In this document: piece by piece, positions 32,553 to 43,131 of the stretch
How positions within the stretch are numbered: the first letter of the stretch is position 1
How the letters are laid out: each line of letters begins with the position of its first letter
DNA from: Chloroflexota bacterium
Lineage (GTDB): Bacteria; Chloroflexota; Anaerolineae; Anaerolineales; UBA11579
Direction of reading: 5' to 3'
NCBI GenBank assembly: GCA_013112575.1
Contig: JABFGG010000003.1
Location: 216,898-280,897, forward strand
Length of the DNA stretch: 64,000 bases
Translations under genes and position numbers: made by a program
The notes under the pieces: model-generated
What the model saw: only the letters and a program-made list of their open reading frames with translations
What the model was told of the DNA's origin: nothing
The model's database searches: none

Positions 32553-35500
32553 CTTGTTCCTCGTTATTTTGGGATTTCAGGCTGTTGGTGTCGTCTTCAG
32601 GACCGAGCGCCGAGCGGTCAAAGGGTGGAACATGTTCTGGCGACCCGCTAGTGTCAATTTCGCCTTCGTTTTCTTCTCCATCCTTGTCTCCCAGGTAAAT
32701 ATAAGCCTGGCGCCCCAAGGCCGTGCTGACCTCGCGTACGGCAGTGCGCAAGATCGAATCGGCATCTGCTGAGCCATGTACCTTGGAAGTGATCTCTCGG
32801 AGCACTTGCTCACGTTGCGCACGCAGGCGAGTCTGTTGGAACAGGCGGGCGTTTTCGATGGCGATGGCAGCCTGGTTGGCAACGGCTGTCAGCAAGTCAA
32901 GCTGGTGTTCGCCAAAGAAACGCGGTGTCGTGTAATTCTGCACTGCGATTACGCCGATCACCTGTCCGCCACGCAGCATGGGCACACCTAGCCAGGAGTC
33001 CGCCTTTTCACCGCGGATCTCAATATTGTTCTCAGCTAACCAGGCATCGGCATGTTCGCTCAGCAGCAATGGTTGCTTGTTGCTGATGATCCATTCCGTG
33101 ATGCCATTCTCCGCTCGTCGTCGTGGCTGTTCGGGATAATGGCGTTCTCCTTCAATATAAAAAAGACGGAAATGCACTTCATCACGTTCAGGATGATACA
33201 GTGCCAGATAGAAATTGCTGGCATCCATCAGCCGGTTGGTGAAGCGGTGCACATCCTGGATCACTGTATCTACTTCCAGGGTCTGCGTAAAGGCGCGTGC
33301 CATCTCGTTCAATACAGCTAATTCTTCGGCACGTTCCTGGGTTTGCTCAAATAGACTGGCATTTTCGATGGCATTGGCGATCTGATCTGCCAGGGTTTGC
33401 AGCGCTGTGATGTCATCTTCACTGAACGCCGCTTCCAATTCACTTTGGATGGTCAATGCTCCCAAAACCTCACCGCGTGAGATCAGCGGCAGGGCCATTT
33501 CCGAGAGTGTCTCTGGTAAATGGGGGTTACGGAAGAAGGCCGGTTCCTGGGTCACGTCTTCCGCAATGCGCGCCTGCGCATGTGCAATGGCCGTTCCGAT
33601 CATTGAGTCGCCACCGAGGCGCAGTTTGTGCCCGTCTGCAACCATAGCCATCCCAGGTTCACCGGACCCGGCCATGAGCACTGCCCATTGGCCCGGTTCA
33701 CCGGTTTGGTCGCCACTTTTATCGACAAGGAAGATACCCGCGTAATAAAGATCAAAACCATCTGAGATCAGATGCACTACACGATTGAACAATTCTTGCC
33801 GATCGAGGATACTGGATGCCGAGCGTGATACCTCGGCCGAGGTTTGTAGTTGGGTACTGCGCCGGGCTATCTGGGTAAACAAACGCCGGTTATCGATCGT
33901 TGAGCCCAAGATGGAACTGACACTGAGGAACAGGTTCTCTTCCCTTGAGGAGTATGCTCCCACCTCGCGGCTACCCACACTCAAAGCACCGATGACCTTG
34001 CCACCACCAAATAGGGGGGTGGTCAGTGCCGAATTGACACCCACAGTATTCCAAACCTGAGCATCTGTGTAGATAGTCTGATCCATATTGGTGATCGCTA
34101 TTACACGATTGCCATTGATGGCTTCACCCAACATGGTAGTTTCCAGGGGCATTGCTGCCGTGCGACGTGCCGCACCTTCTTCACCATGCAGGTCGTAGAC
34201 ATGCAGGCTGTTGTCATCTTCATCCAACAAGGCAACCCGTCCCCGTTCACAGGGAACGATCTGGTCAACGAATTGAGCCGTAATGGTCAGGATCTCCTCA
34301 AGCTCATTGGCACGGCTCAAAGCCTCACTCATCTGGTTGATCTGTGCCAGGCGACGAGCCTGTTGGTCGGTCAAGGTCAACGAAGCCTGCGTCTGTTGGA
34401 ACAGATTGGCATTCTCAAGAGCCAGTGAAAGCTGATCTGCTACCTGCGCTACCAGCAAACGATCCTCATCTGTCCATTCCCGGTTGGGGTCATCATCAAT
34501 GATTTCCAACAGACCTTCACCGTCAGGCATGCGCATGCTGGCGGCTAGAACGGTTTCGTTTTCTTCAAGTACTTCGCCCGCCACCACTTCACTGACAATT
34601 GTTTCATCCTGATCCAGTTCATCCAACCAGGCTTGTATCTCCGGGGTTACTTCTGGTAAAAGGGCTTCCTGGCTTTCTTCGAAAACACTAATTTCACTTG
34701 GGTCTTCTTCTACTGTTACGAGTGAAGATGGAATTGGCTTTTCGCTTTCCTTGATGTCTGCTTTTATGATGGTCTCTTCTGGAATCTCATCAATATCTTG
34801 GGCTTCCGTGGGGCTTATATCTTCGACCAGTTCCCCTATATCTGAGTCCAGTTCATCGATCTCTAAAGCGCTTTCTGCATCTTCAATAAACGAACCATCA
34901 TCTTCTTCATAAAGGCTGTCGAGGAAGGCGTTCATGTCGTCGACTGGTTCCTGGTTCTCGACGGGCATGACCAGCGGACCAGTAGCATCTGCTGGATTAA
35001 AACTGGGCACTTTGCTGCTCAGGGTCTCGATTTCCTCGCTGTCTTCAATTGCGGGTTGTTCGTCAATTTCTTCTGGTTCAAGTTGACCCGTTCCAACCTG
35101 GTGGACAAATTCCAGTTTTGTCTCACTGGCCTCAACATCTGTTTCTGCCTCAAGAGCCTGATCTTCCCCTTCTTCTGGATCCGTGACATCTTCTTCCCGG
35201 TCAGTCAGTTCCACAGCAGAATATGTGAAACCTGGCTCTTCGGAACTAAGCTCTAGTCCGTTTTCTTCGGGGTCAACATCTGCCTCTTCATCCAGCACAA
35301 GCTCTTTGGTCTGGTCTGGCGAACTTTCGCTCGGTACAAAGTATTCTGGCTCTGGGGCCTCAAAACTCAGATCTTCAAAGAGTGCATCCGTTGATGGATG
35401 ATCTTCTACCTCGTCTTTTGTTTCTACTTCTTCTTCAACTGTCTCAGCTTCTTCGATTACTTTGGTATCTTCTTCACTGGGCAACACGATTTCCTGGTCA

Positions 35501-35913
35501 GCCAGTCGTGCAAACCCGCGCCAGCCACTGGTCACCCCATTCTCGCCTTTGCTTTCCAATACGCTCAGGATGACCTGGCGCGGCTCCCCTTCGATGTCAT
35601 AGAACGTCACTGTAACATCGAGAGGTAGGTTTTCAGCTTGCAAGGCTTCAGCCATCAGGATGATGGCATCGCGCGCCACAGAGAAGCTGGCAAAAGGTTG
35701 CCCTAAGAATGCGCCCGCCGGCATCCCGAGCACTTCATAAACTTCAGGACTGCAGTCGGTATATAAGCCATCGCCATCCACGGCCCAGGACCAACCCTGG
35801 ACACGCGCTGTTTCATCTAAAGCCGCCAGTTCTGGTGCTTTAGATTCGTCTAGTTCGGCGAATAGCTGTTCAACCTCAGTGAACAGCTTCTCTTTGTCGG
35901 ACTTTCTCGACAT
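32545..35913 (-). CDS. PAS-acidic linker-GAF protein without kinase domain
   Basis: I choose ATG 35913 ('MSRKSDKEKLFTEVEQLFAE') over the longer frame at 35997; this gives 1122 residues and a GGAG upstream. A PAS-like domain (about 35-145) is followed by some 300 residues extremely rich in Glu and Asp, expected to be disordered. Then come part of a GAF (about 430-535), three GAF domains (about 550-710, 720-890, 900-1050) and the shared C-terminal stub ('EITSKVHGSADADSILRTAV'). No catalytic output domain is seen. The start lies inside the last 38 bases of parA, so translation is probably coupled. Membrane segments are absent. The role is inferred to be a cytoplasmic member of the sensor array. 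Confidence 0.85.
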   Translation of the reverse strand: MSRKSDKEKLFTEVEQLFAELDESKAPELAALDETARVQGWSWAVDGDGLYTDCSPEVYEVLGMPAGAFLGQPFASFSVARDAIILMAEALQAENLPLDVTVTFYDIEGEPRQVILSVLESKGENGVTSGWRGFARLADQEIVLPSEEDTKVIEEAETVEEEVETKDEVEDHPSTDALFEDLSFEAPEPEYFVPSESSPDQTKELVLDEEADVDPEENGLELSSEEPGFTYSAVELTDREEDVTDPEEGEDQALEAETDVEASETKLEFVHQVGTGQLEPEEIDEQPAIEDSEEIETLSSKVPSFNPADATGPLVMPVENQEPVDDMNAFLDSLYEEDDGSFIEDAESALEIDELDSDIGELVEDISPTEAQDIDEIPEETIIKADIKESEKPIPSSLVTVEEDPSEISVFEESQEALLPEVTPEIQAWLDELDQDETIVSEVVAGEVLEENETVLAASMRMPDGEGLLEIIDDDPNREWTDEDRLLVAQVADQLSLALENANLFQQTQASLTLTDQQARRLAQINQMSEALSRANELEEILTITAQFVDQIVPCERGRVALLDEDDNSLHVYDLHGEEGAARRTAAMPLETTMLGEAINGNRVIAITNMDQTIYTDAQVWNTVGVNSALTTPLFGGGKVIGALSVGSREVGAYSSREENLFLSVSSILGSTIDNRRLFTQIARRSTQLQTSAEVSRSASSILDRQELFNRVVHLISDGFDLYYAGIFLVDKSGDQTGEPGQWAVLMAGSGEPGMAMVADGHKLRLGGDSMIGTAIAHAQARIAEDVTQEPAFFRNPHLPETLSEMALPLISRGEVLGALTIQSELEAAFSEDDITALQTLADQIANAIENASLFEQTQERAEELAVLNEMARAFTQTLEVDTVIQDVHRFTNRLMDASNFYLALYHPERDEVHFRLFYIEGERHYPEQPRRRAENGITEWIISNKQPLLLSEHADAWLAENNIEIRGEKADSWLGVPMLRGGQVIGVIAVQNYTTPRFFGEHQLDLLTAVANQAAIAIENARLFQQTRLRAQREQVLREITSKVHGSADADSILRTAVREVSTALGRQAYIYLGDKDGEENEGEIDTSGSPEHVPPFDRSALGPEDDTNSLKSQNNEEQDA

Positions 35914-36661
35914 ATTCGAGGATCTCCTGCGTAAGTTCACGGTATTGATCGGCGCTGCGACTGCGAGATGAATAACTCGTGATCGGTACACCAGCAATTG
36001 AACTTTCGCGTAATTTAGTGTCCATTTCTATACTGGTTTCAAACAAGCCGTAGCGAAAGGTAGCGCCAAGCTGTTGGATCAGCGTTTTATGGGTACGGTT
36101 GCGCTTGTCCAGCATTGTTACCAGTACCTTGTAAGTCAAGGAAGGATTGTTCTCTTCGCGTGCTTCGCGGATAGCTGCCATCATGTTCTTCAGAGCGTAT
36201 ACTGAGAAATATTCGGCCTGGGTCGGGATGATTAGCATATCCGCGGCTGTTAGCGCGTTCATCGTCACAGCTCCCAATGCTGGGGGACAATCAAAGATAA
36301 TATAGTCATGTTCGTCCCAACCCTGCAATGCATTACGCAGTACGCTCTGGTAGTTCTGGCGCACAGGCAAGAAACGTTCTGCCAGGCCCATCTCCGAATT
36401 GGATGGGATCAAGTCGAGTCCGTTTACAGCTGTTTGGCGAACGACATCGGCCGGGCTATCTGAATGCAGCACAACCCGGGCAATCGAGCGTTTAACTTCG
36501 CTGGGTTTAAGCCCTAAGGCCAGCGTCAGGTTGGCTTGTGCATCCAGATCCACCACAGCCACGCGCTTACTCGTCTCCGCGAGGGCTCCACCCAACGATA
36601 TAGTTGTAGTCGTTTTGGCAACGCCGCCTTTTTCATTTGCGATTACGATCTTATAGGTCAT
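35876..36661 (-). CDS. ParA/Soj-type partition ATPase
   Basis: 261 residues. The deviant Walker A is 'NEKGGVAKTTTTISLGG' (with both signature Lys; the usual central Gly is Ala). Walker A' is 'VAVVDLDAQANLT', and Walker B is 'YIIFDCPPALGAVTMNAL'. Such ATPases form dimers on the nucleoid or membrane and position plasmids, chromosomes or protein arrays. No ParB or parS site is next to it. Instead it lies in the middle of the sensor operon: its ATG overlaps the upstream gene (ATGA) and its 3' end overlaps the next. By analogy with ParA-type proteins that place chemoreceptor clusters, it may position this sensory array (inference). Confidence 0.88.
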   Translation of the reverse strand: MTYKIVIANEKGGVAKTTTTISLGGALAETSKRVAVVDLDAQANLTLALGLKPSEVKRSIARVVLHSDSPADVVRQTAVNGLDLIPSNSEMGLAERFLPVRQNYQSVLRNALQGWDEHDYIIFDCPPALGAVTMNALTAADMLIIPTQAEYFSVYALKNMMAAIREAREENNPSLTYKVLVTMLDKRNRTHKTLIQQLGATFRYGLFETSIEMDTKLRESSIAGVPITSYSSRSRSADQYRELTQEILEYVEKVRQREAVH

Positions 36662-39600
36662 ACATCTTCCGCCTGGACGGGGCTTTGGTCGTTGTTTTGG
36701 CTGCCATTCCCGTCATTTTGTTGCTTGCCTTGCATCGATACCCGCACCTGTTCAACTCCCAGGGCCTGTCGCAATTCTTCAACTGCAGTCTTTAGGATTT
36801 CATTGGGATCGTTACTGGCACGTACTTTTGCAGTAATTTCAGCGACCTGGTGTTCACGTTCACCACGTCTCACTGCTTGTTCGTATAGGTTCGTGTTTTC
36901 GATCGTGGTTGCGATCTGTGAGCTGATCTGGTCGAGCAATGCGAAATCTTCTTCGTCCATGCTCTGATCGACGTCATCGATATACAGCCCCAGCGCACCT
37001 ACGACTTTTTCACGTACGATTAGTGGCACACATACCCAAGTTCGAGTGCCTTGCATTCTCAAGGTTTCATACAGGGCTTCTGTGCGAGAGTCATTTTGGA
37101 GATCCTGGATTACCAGGGGCTGCCGGCTGTGGATCACGTCCTTGAAAGCTTTTTTATCCCACAAGCCGAATTTAGCTGACAGCGGAATAGTATCCGGGCG
37201 GTTGGGGGGATTGGAGGCCCATGCTGCCACGATACCATTTTCACGCTCTTCATCGAACAGCACCACATTGCAGTGTTTCAGGTCGAGGTTAGTGGCGATC
37301 TTTTGCGTGATGGCTTTTAATAGCTCGCGCTGGTCCAGGTTGGAAGCCGCTGTGGCGGTCACATCCTGCAGCAATTGGATCTGGTCAGAACGTAAGCGGA
37401 TTTGCTCCATCAGCCGCGCATTCTCCAAGGCCAGACCGGTTTGCTCGATGATCTCATCCACAAGGGACATTTCCTCATCTGTCCAGTCAGCCCCTTCGCG
37501 CTTTAAGTCAATCGACCCGATTGATTGACCCCGGAAAGTGATTTGTTTCTTGAGGGCGTTGAGGTCGTCTTCATCTCCATTCGTGCCAACTCCCAGGTTT
37601 ATCCCGCTGGCCGAATATCGATATTGTGAGGGTTGTTTTTCGGTACGTTTGCGCCAGGCTTTCCCGGTTTCTGCACCATACAAAGCCTCTAACTCTTGCA
37701 GAGATTCCTGGCTGGATTGTAGCAAGCGTGTGTTTTCAATCGCCAGCGCGATCTGGTCAGCCAGGATCAGCAATACTTCAACGTCTTCTTCGCCAAAGGC
37801 ATTGGCTTCCTCTGATTGCACATCAAGTACACCGATCACCCGGTTGCGAACCTTGAGCGGCAGGGCCAGTTCTGACCGTGTCTCTGGCATATCCGGGTTA
37901 TCGTAATAAACCACATCGGCGCCCACATCTTGAGCAATACGCGGTTCGCCTGTCCCGGCACTGTAGCCTACAACACCTACACGGCCTACCTGCAAACGGT
38001 GACCGCGAGCTAACATTTTCTGGCCGCCGACTGAATTTGCCGCACGCAGGATGGCATATTGGGCACGTTCATCCAACAGGAAGATGCCGGCATGATAATA
38101 GTCAAAACGATCGCTGATCAGGCGCACTAATTCGTCCAGCAAATCGTCAACATTTTGGATCGCGGCTGCTTCACGGGCGACCAATGCAGCTGTTTCCAAC
38201 TGCTCATTGCGTCGTTCCAGGTCTTGGGTACGGTCGGTAACTGTGCCTTCCAGCGTGCTTACCGTGGAACGTAAGCGTTGAGTCATCATATTAAAGGTGC
38301 TGGCCAAGGTGCCGACCTCATCCTTCCCTGTCACATCGGCATCTATGCCAAACTCGCCTTCGAGGATTTTCTCAGATACTGTGGTGAGTTCGGAAAGCGG
38401 CCGGGTTACAAAACGAGCCAGCAGCACTGTTGCTCCCAATGCGATTAGTAGAATAAGGAGTGATACAACAAATGCCCCAATGGAGGCTGGCAATGTTGTA
38501 GCCAAAATCTCGTCGGTAGACTTGTGAGTAGCCAGGCGCCATCCCAGATCAAACATTTGATCTGTACCGCTATTAGTTTCTTCCCATGCCACAACGCTGT
38601 CTTCACTCGCGAAAGGAACAGTTGCCCATTGATTAGGATTATTCAGTAATTCTTCCCAGTTCAGTCCCGGATTCATAGCCATCATGGCGCTGGATTCGGA
38701 AACCCATGTGCCTTGCTGGTCGAATAATGCTACCCCTCCACTTTCACCGACCCGCACTTGTTCCAAAGAATCGATGATGCCGGAAAGATTGAAATGACTG
38801 ACCAAAACGCCATCTACATCTTCATTGTTGTCGTCGGCGAAAATAGGTACAGCCATATCTACATAAAAACTGTCAGTCGCAGGATCGAACATCGGTTGGC
38901 TGATGTAGGCTGATCCCGGCTCTAAGCTTAGTAAACCTTCATGCCAGGGTTGCGTATCTTGCAAATAGAAATTTGTACGCTCTGTGGCGATCACCAATCC
39001 GCCGTACACATCAGTAACCAGCACGCGTTCGTGTGCCGGAGACAACTCAGAGAAGTTAGCCAGATTTGTATACCGTGACCAACTGACAACTTCTTCGGTC
39101 AGTGTGTCGCGTGCAATGGGTCGATCCCAATTCCGTTCGATGAGTTCAAGGTTTTGTCGTATGGCTTCAGTGCTCAAACCAAAATAATTACGATCTTGTA
39201 CAGTGATCAGATTTACTAATTGTGTTGAACGTGATACAACGTTCAGTTTGTTAATTTCCTGGTCCAGCAAGGAGTTGATACTTTCTGCCTGGATCTCAGC
39301 AAGCAGGCGTAAATTGTTGCCCTCTATGTTGATCAAAGAGCGACGCTGTAGATTTAAACCCAACACGGTTGAAAACAAGACTACTGGAACAATACCAGCC
39401 GCAACGATCGTAACCAATTTGTAGGCCATTGGAATGTCGCGCAATGTCCTGGGGAGGCCGCGCAATGAAACATTGGCGTTGCGGTAACGTGTTGCTGTAA
39501 TAGTGAATCCAACAGAGAAAGCAATATAGGCGATCAGATTTGTGATGTAGGAGGTGATAAAACCCAGGAATATAATTGAAAGCACCGGCAACATAGTAGC

Positions 39601-40197
39601 AATGGTTCCGACCAGTGCGATGCGGCTGCGTTCCGGGTTGCGCCGCCAATCTCGTACAGTTACGTAGGCAAAAACGAATGTGCTTGCATATAACAAGATA
39701 CGAATGAAGTCCAGCACATATTCACCAACTAAACCACCGTAATAAACGGCAATCCCCACATCAGGACCCTGGTAGCTGGCCGCGTTTGGCAGGTCGAAGA
39801 CCAGGAGCGTGTTTAATATGCTTTCGCTGAAACCACTGATGTCTGAGAAGAAGATCAATGGCAAAGCGATCAACACCAAAGAGATTGGACGAGTAAGCCA
39901 GCCAGACTTCAGCCACTCAGGGCGCACCAGGGCGATTGTTGCCAGCAACAATATCGGCGCGATCATGAAATTAACAAGCATACGCGCTGCCAGCCAGGGC
40001 TGTGCTTGCAGGAACGAAATGGCATTGAATAACAAAGCAATGATGATGCTGTCGATGCCGAGAATCAACAACAAGCCAGCCACCAGGCGATGGCTCTGAG
40101 AAGCCCGGTTTGCTAGGTAAATGACAACGGACAGGAAGATATTACTAAAGGCTACGAAACCGAAGAGCAATACGAAAAGAGTTGCGCTGCTATTCAT
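36658..40197 (-). CDS. 7TM-Cache-HAMP-GAF membrane sensor without kinase
   Basis: 1179 residues. Seven membrane segments at about 5-240 form a 7TM unit. An eighth at about 262-281 leads into a periplasmic Cache-type domain (about 285-570; 'WSRYTNLANFSEL', 'VYGGLVIATERTNFYLQD', 'VDMAVPIFADDNNEDVDGVLV'). Another membrane segment (about 575-600) and HAMP follow ('RPLSELTTVSEKILEGEFG'). The cytoplasmic part holds GAF (about 670-830), a short degenerate GAF with 'GKAWRKR' and 'YRYS', a third GAF (about 960-1110) and the shared stub 'EITAKVRASNDPNEILKTAV'. No H-box, ATPase or methyl-accepting region is seen. It overlaps the upstream gene by eight bases and the parA start by ATGA. Confidence 0.87.
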   Translation of the reverse strand: MNSSATLFVLLFGFVAFSNIFLSVVIYLANRASQSHRLVAGLLLILGIDSIIIALLFNAISFLQAQPWLAARMLVNFMIAPILLLATIALVRPEWLKSGWLTRPISLVLIALPLIFFSDISGFSESILNTLLVFDLPNAASYQGPDVGIAVYYGGLVGEYVLDFIRILLYASTFVFAYVTVRDWRRNPERSRIALVGTIATMLPVLSIIFLGFITSYITNLIAYIAFSVGFTITATRYRNANVSLRGLPRTLRDIPMAYKLVTIVAAGIVPVVLFSTVLGLNLQRRSLINIEGNNLRLLAEIQAESINSLLDQEINKLNVVSRSTQLVNLITVQDRNYFGLSTEAIRQNLELIERNWDRPIARDTLTEEVVSWSRYTNLANFSELSPAHERVLVTDVYGGLVIATERTNFYLQDTQPWHEGLLSLEPGSAYISQPMFDPATDSFYVDMAVPIFADDNNEDVDGVLVSHFNLSGIIDSLEQVRVGESGGVALFDQQGTWVSESSAMMAMNPGLNWEELLNNPNQWATVPFASEDSVVAWEETNSGTDQMFDLGWRLATHKSTDEILATTLPASIGAFVVSLLILLIALGATVLLARFVTRPLSELTTVSEKILEGEFGIDADVTGKDEVGTLASTFNMMTQRLRSTVSTLEGTVTDRTQDLERRNEQLETAALVAREAAAIQNVDDLLDELVRLISDRFDYYHAGIFLLDERAQYAILRAANSVGGQKMLARGHRLQVGRVGVVGYSAGTGEPRIAQDVGADVVYYDNPDMPETRSELALPLKVRNRVIGVLDVQSEEANAFGEEDVEVLLILADQIALAIENTRLLQSSQESLQELEALYGAETGKAWRKRTEKQPSQYRYSASGINLGVGTNGDEDDLNALKKQITFRGQSIGSIDLKREGADWTDEEMSLVDEIIEQTGLALENARLMEQIRLRSDQIQLLQDVTATAASNLDQRELLKAITQKIATNLDLKHCNVVLFDEERENGIVAAWASNPPNRPDTIPLSAKFGLWDKKAFKDVIHSRQPLVIQDLQNDSRTEALYETLRMQGTRTWVCVPLIVREKVVGALGLYIDDVDQSMDEEDFALLDQISSQIATTIENTNLYEQAVRRGEREHQVAEITAKVRASNDPNEILKTAVEELRQALGVEQVRVSMQGKQQNDGNGSQNNDQSPVQAEDV

Positions 40198-43123
40198 CGG
40201 TTAGAACCTCACGATTCTTTTCGTCGGTGCTGGGCAACTCAGGTGGTGTTTCTGTCCCATTGCCGTCTATATCCAGTTGGATAACCCCTTCGGAAACGTT
40301 CAGTGCACGTCCCAATTCCTGTACTGCGGTTTGTAAGATCGCTTCCACATCCCCTGATGCCCATACTTTACTGGAAACGTCTGCTGCAATACGTTCTCGT
40401 TGAGCCAGGCGCTGTGTCTCTTCAAACAAGCGAGCGTTCTCCAATGCAATACCAAGTTGTTCACTGAGGTTTTCCAGTAACTGGACTTCTTCATCTGTCC
40501 AGGTGCCAGTGGCTGCATCTTTATGGGTCTCCAGCACTCCTACAACAGTGTCACCACGCACTTTGATTGGAACGTAAAGCGGTAATTGATCTTGCCCATC
40601 TGCTCGCTCAGGATGTACGGTTACTCCTTCTTCCACGGCTGTCTGTGAATGCAGATCAAGTGGCTCATTTAATGCGCTCAAACCTAGAGGATTGCTGCGT
40701 ATACCACTGATGGGGTGTAGTTGTAAGCGCTCTGCCCAGGCCTGGCTGCTGATCTCGCCATATGCGCGTCGTTCTGCTTCCAAACGTGCTTGCACCTGTT
40801 GGATCAGCAACGCGTTATTGATCGCGATCGCAACCTGATCGGCCAACACTTGCAATGTGGCAACATCTTCTTCCGAGAAGGCCTCTTCTTCGATACTCTG
40901 CACGTCAAGTGCACCCAGTATCTGTCCGCCAGACATTAGCGGGAGCGCCATTTCAGAACGGGTTAGAGGTAGGTCGGGGTTCTGGTAATGCACGGTTTCT
41001 TCGTCGCCCAATACGGCTTGCTCGATACGTGGCTTGCCTGTGCTGGTTACATAACCCACAATACCTTGTTCGCCAACGCGCAATTTGTGGTTGCGAGCCA
41101 GCATGCGCCATCCACCTTCACTGTTGGCAGCGCGCAATTCAGCATACTCCCGTGCGTTGTCGATCAGGAAGATGCCGGTATGGTAATAGCCAAAACGTTC
41201 GCTGATCAAATGCGTAACGGATGAAAGCAGGTCTTCCAGATTAGTGATCTCTGCAGCCGTACGCCCTACGTCAGCGGCGGCTTCTAGATATCGGGCACGC
41301 TGTTCCAGCTCGGCAGTGCGTTCGGCAACGGTATCTTCCAGGCCGCTAATTGTTTCACTCAAGCGTTCGGCCATGCTGTTCATATTCACAGCCAGGATGC
41401 CGAGTTCATCCTGCGATTCTGCATTGGCTCGTGTGTCGAGGTCTCCTTCACCTAACTGCTGTGCAACTTTGGTAAGTTGTTGGATCGGGCGGCTGATCAA
41501 TTCGCTCACAACATAACCAGCAATAATCAATAAGACTGTGTAAAACAACAGCGATAGCTGCTGAGGTTTGGACTGGCGCGCCAGTGCGGCTGCCGACACG
41601 TCTTCAGGTTGGAAGAAAGCTACGATCCAATTTGGCCTGGAGTCCAGACGGAGCTGTGCGACCTGGTTAACTCGATCTCCTGTAGCCACGTCCAATGAAG
41701 AAAAAGTCGATTGTTCGTCTACCTGGCTCAGGTTATCTAGAAGTTCTGGTAGGTCTTGGGCAAAAATAGTTTCCGGGGCTTCGGCTGCTCCTGAATTCTC
41801 GGATAATTCTCGTTCAGGAGGTAGACGATTCTCGATTTGCAGGGCTGCTAATTGAGCAGGCGCAAATGGTACTACTGTTGTATATATGGTATCAGGAGCA
41901 ATACCATGCGCCAGATGCAGATAGTTGCCCTCAATTTCCTGGAATAGGACTCCAAAGGAATCCCTGCCGGCTACATCGTTGCTTTCGCGTATCAGTTCTT
42001 GTAACACCACTGCGGTAATGCGCATGCGTAGCACACCCAAAATGTCACCGCTGGCGCTTGTAACCGGTGCGCTGAAGTAAATAGCATGAAATTGCCCTTG
42101 GCGAGCATCAAAGACCAGGTCAGATATGTAAGGTTCGCTTGTAGCGAGTACTTCCTGGAAATAATCTTGTTCAGCCTCATTTCGGCCTACGTTTACGGCC
42201 AGTGAATCCAACACGTTTATGCCATTCGAATCTAGCAAACCATATGATGAGATCAGGAAAGCGTCCTTGCGTGGCAGTGCCTGGAGCGTCGTTCGTGCGT
42301 CGGCAAGTACGTCATCTTCCACCGCTCCATCTGCATTTTGAAGCATGAATTGTCGAATGGTGGGTAAAGTCGCCTCAGTTTGTATGGCATTTAGATTGGA
42401 TTCTATAAAGGCGTCCAGCCGGCTGCTGGTCTCCGAGGCGATTGCTAACAGGGATTGTTGCGCATTTGATTGGAAGGTAGCGCTAGCGTTGGCTGCATTA
42501 ATGCTGAAGAAACTCAAAGTGATCAGGATGATCGCGCCGAGGATCGAGAAGATCAGCTTGGTGCGCAAGTTGTAGTTGTTATATTGGCTGAGGCGTAAGC
42601 CGCCATATACAACCAGAGTGGTCAACAAGCTGGCCGTGAAGAATTGACCGGTTACTGTGGCATCTACTCGTGGCGGCAGATCCGTAAAGAATAACCATGC
42701 TACCGTCACAACATATAGGAAAATAGCTGTACCAATGTAAAAGCGCCCCAAACGTGTAGGCTGCATCTGCAAGTGCATTAGCACGATTACAAATGACAAT
42801 ATCCATAGGATAATGTCTTTCTGTACGTCATTGACGTAGACGGCTCCTACTCCAGTTGAAAGTATCAAAAGAGCGCTGATAATCCAGATTCCATAACCCG
42901 GACGCTTAAGGTTGGTTAACACAAGTACAGTCAGGCTGACGGCCACCATAACTAAGCCCAGCATGGCTAATGCAAGGTTTTCGATCTTTCCGTTCGATTG
43001 CCAGATGGCAATATTCACCAATGACATGATCAAGCCAAACAAGCTGAAGACAATACTCGCCAGACGCGATTCGCGCATGTACTGGTCTCTACGATCTTGA
43101 GATTCAAGCATTGGATTGATCAT
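40190..43123 (-). CDS. Multi-TM Cache-HAMP-GAF membrane sensor without kinase
   Basis: 977 residues. About seven N-terminal membrane segments (20-215) end with 'LIFSILGAIILITLSFFSI', which leads into a periplasmic dCache-type domain (about 220-520; 'FLISSYGLLDSNGINVLDSL', 'AEQDYFQEVLATSEPYISDL', 'YFSAPVTSASGDILGVLRMR'). A membrane segment and HAMP follow ('ISRPIQQLTKVAQQLGEGDL'). Then come a GAF of the recurrent 'YYHTGIFLIDN' type, a short degenerate GAF with 'SQAWAERL', and the stub 'DVSSKVWASGDVEAILQTAV'. No kinase, cyclase or receiver is present. An internal Met four codons later (43111) is an alternative start. Confidence 0.87.
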   Translation of the reverse strand: MINPMLESQDRRDQYMRESRLASIVFSLFGLIMSLVNIAIWQSNGKIENLALAMLGLVMVAVSLTVLVLTNLKRPGYGIWIISALLILSTGVGAVYVNDVQKDIILWILSFVIVLMHLQMQPTRLGRFYIGTAIFLYVVTVAWLFFTDLPPRVDATVTGQFFTASLLTTLVVYGGLRLSQYNNYNLRTKLIFSILGAIILITLSFFSINAANASATFQSNAQQSLLAIASETSSRLDAFIESNLNAIQTEATLPTIRQFMLQNADGAVEDDVLADARTTLQALPRKDAFLISSYGLLDSNGINVLDSLAVNVGRNEAEQDYFQEVLATSEPYISDLVFDARQGQFHAIYFSAPVTSASGDILGVLRMRITAVVLQELIRESNDVAGRDSFGVLFQEIEGNYLHLAHGIAPDTIYTTVVPFAPAQLAALQIENRLPPERELSENSGAAEAPETIFAQDLPELLDNLSQVDEQSTFSSLDVATGDRVNQVAQLRLDSRPNWIVAFFQPEDVSAAALARQSKPQQLSLLFYTVLLIIAGYVVSELISRPIQQLTKVAQQLGEGDLDTRANAESQDELGILAVNMNSMAERLSETISGLEDTVAERTAELEQRARYLEAAADVGRTAAEITNLEDLLSSVTHLISERFGYYHTGIFLIDNAREYAELRAANSEGGWRMLARNHKLRVGEQGIVGYVTSTGKPRIEQAVLGDEETVHYQNPDLPLTRSEMALPLMSGGQILGALDVQSIEEEAFSEEDVATLQVLADQVAIAINNALLIQQVQARLEAERRAYGEISSQAWAERLQLHPISGIRSNPLGLSALNEPLDLHSQTAVEEGVTVHPERADGQDQLPLYVPIKVRGDTVVGVLETHKDAATGTWTDEEVQLLENLSEQLGIALENARLFEETQRLAQRERIAADVSSKVWASGDVEAILQTAVQELGRALNVSEGVIQLDIDGNGTETPPELPSTDEKNREVLTDE

Positions 43124-43131
43124 AAAATTCT

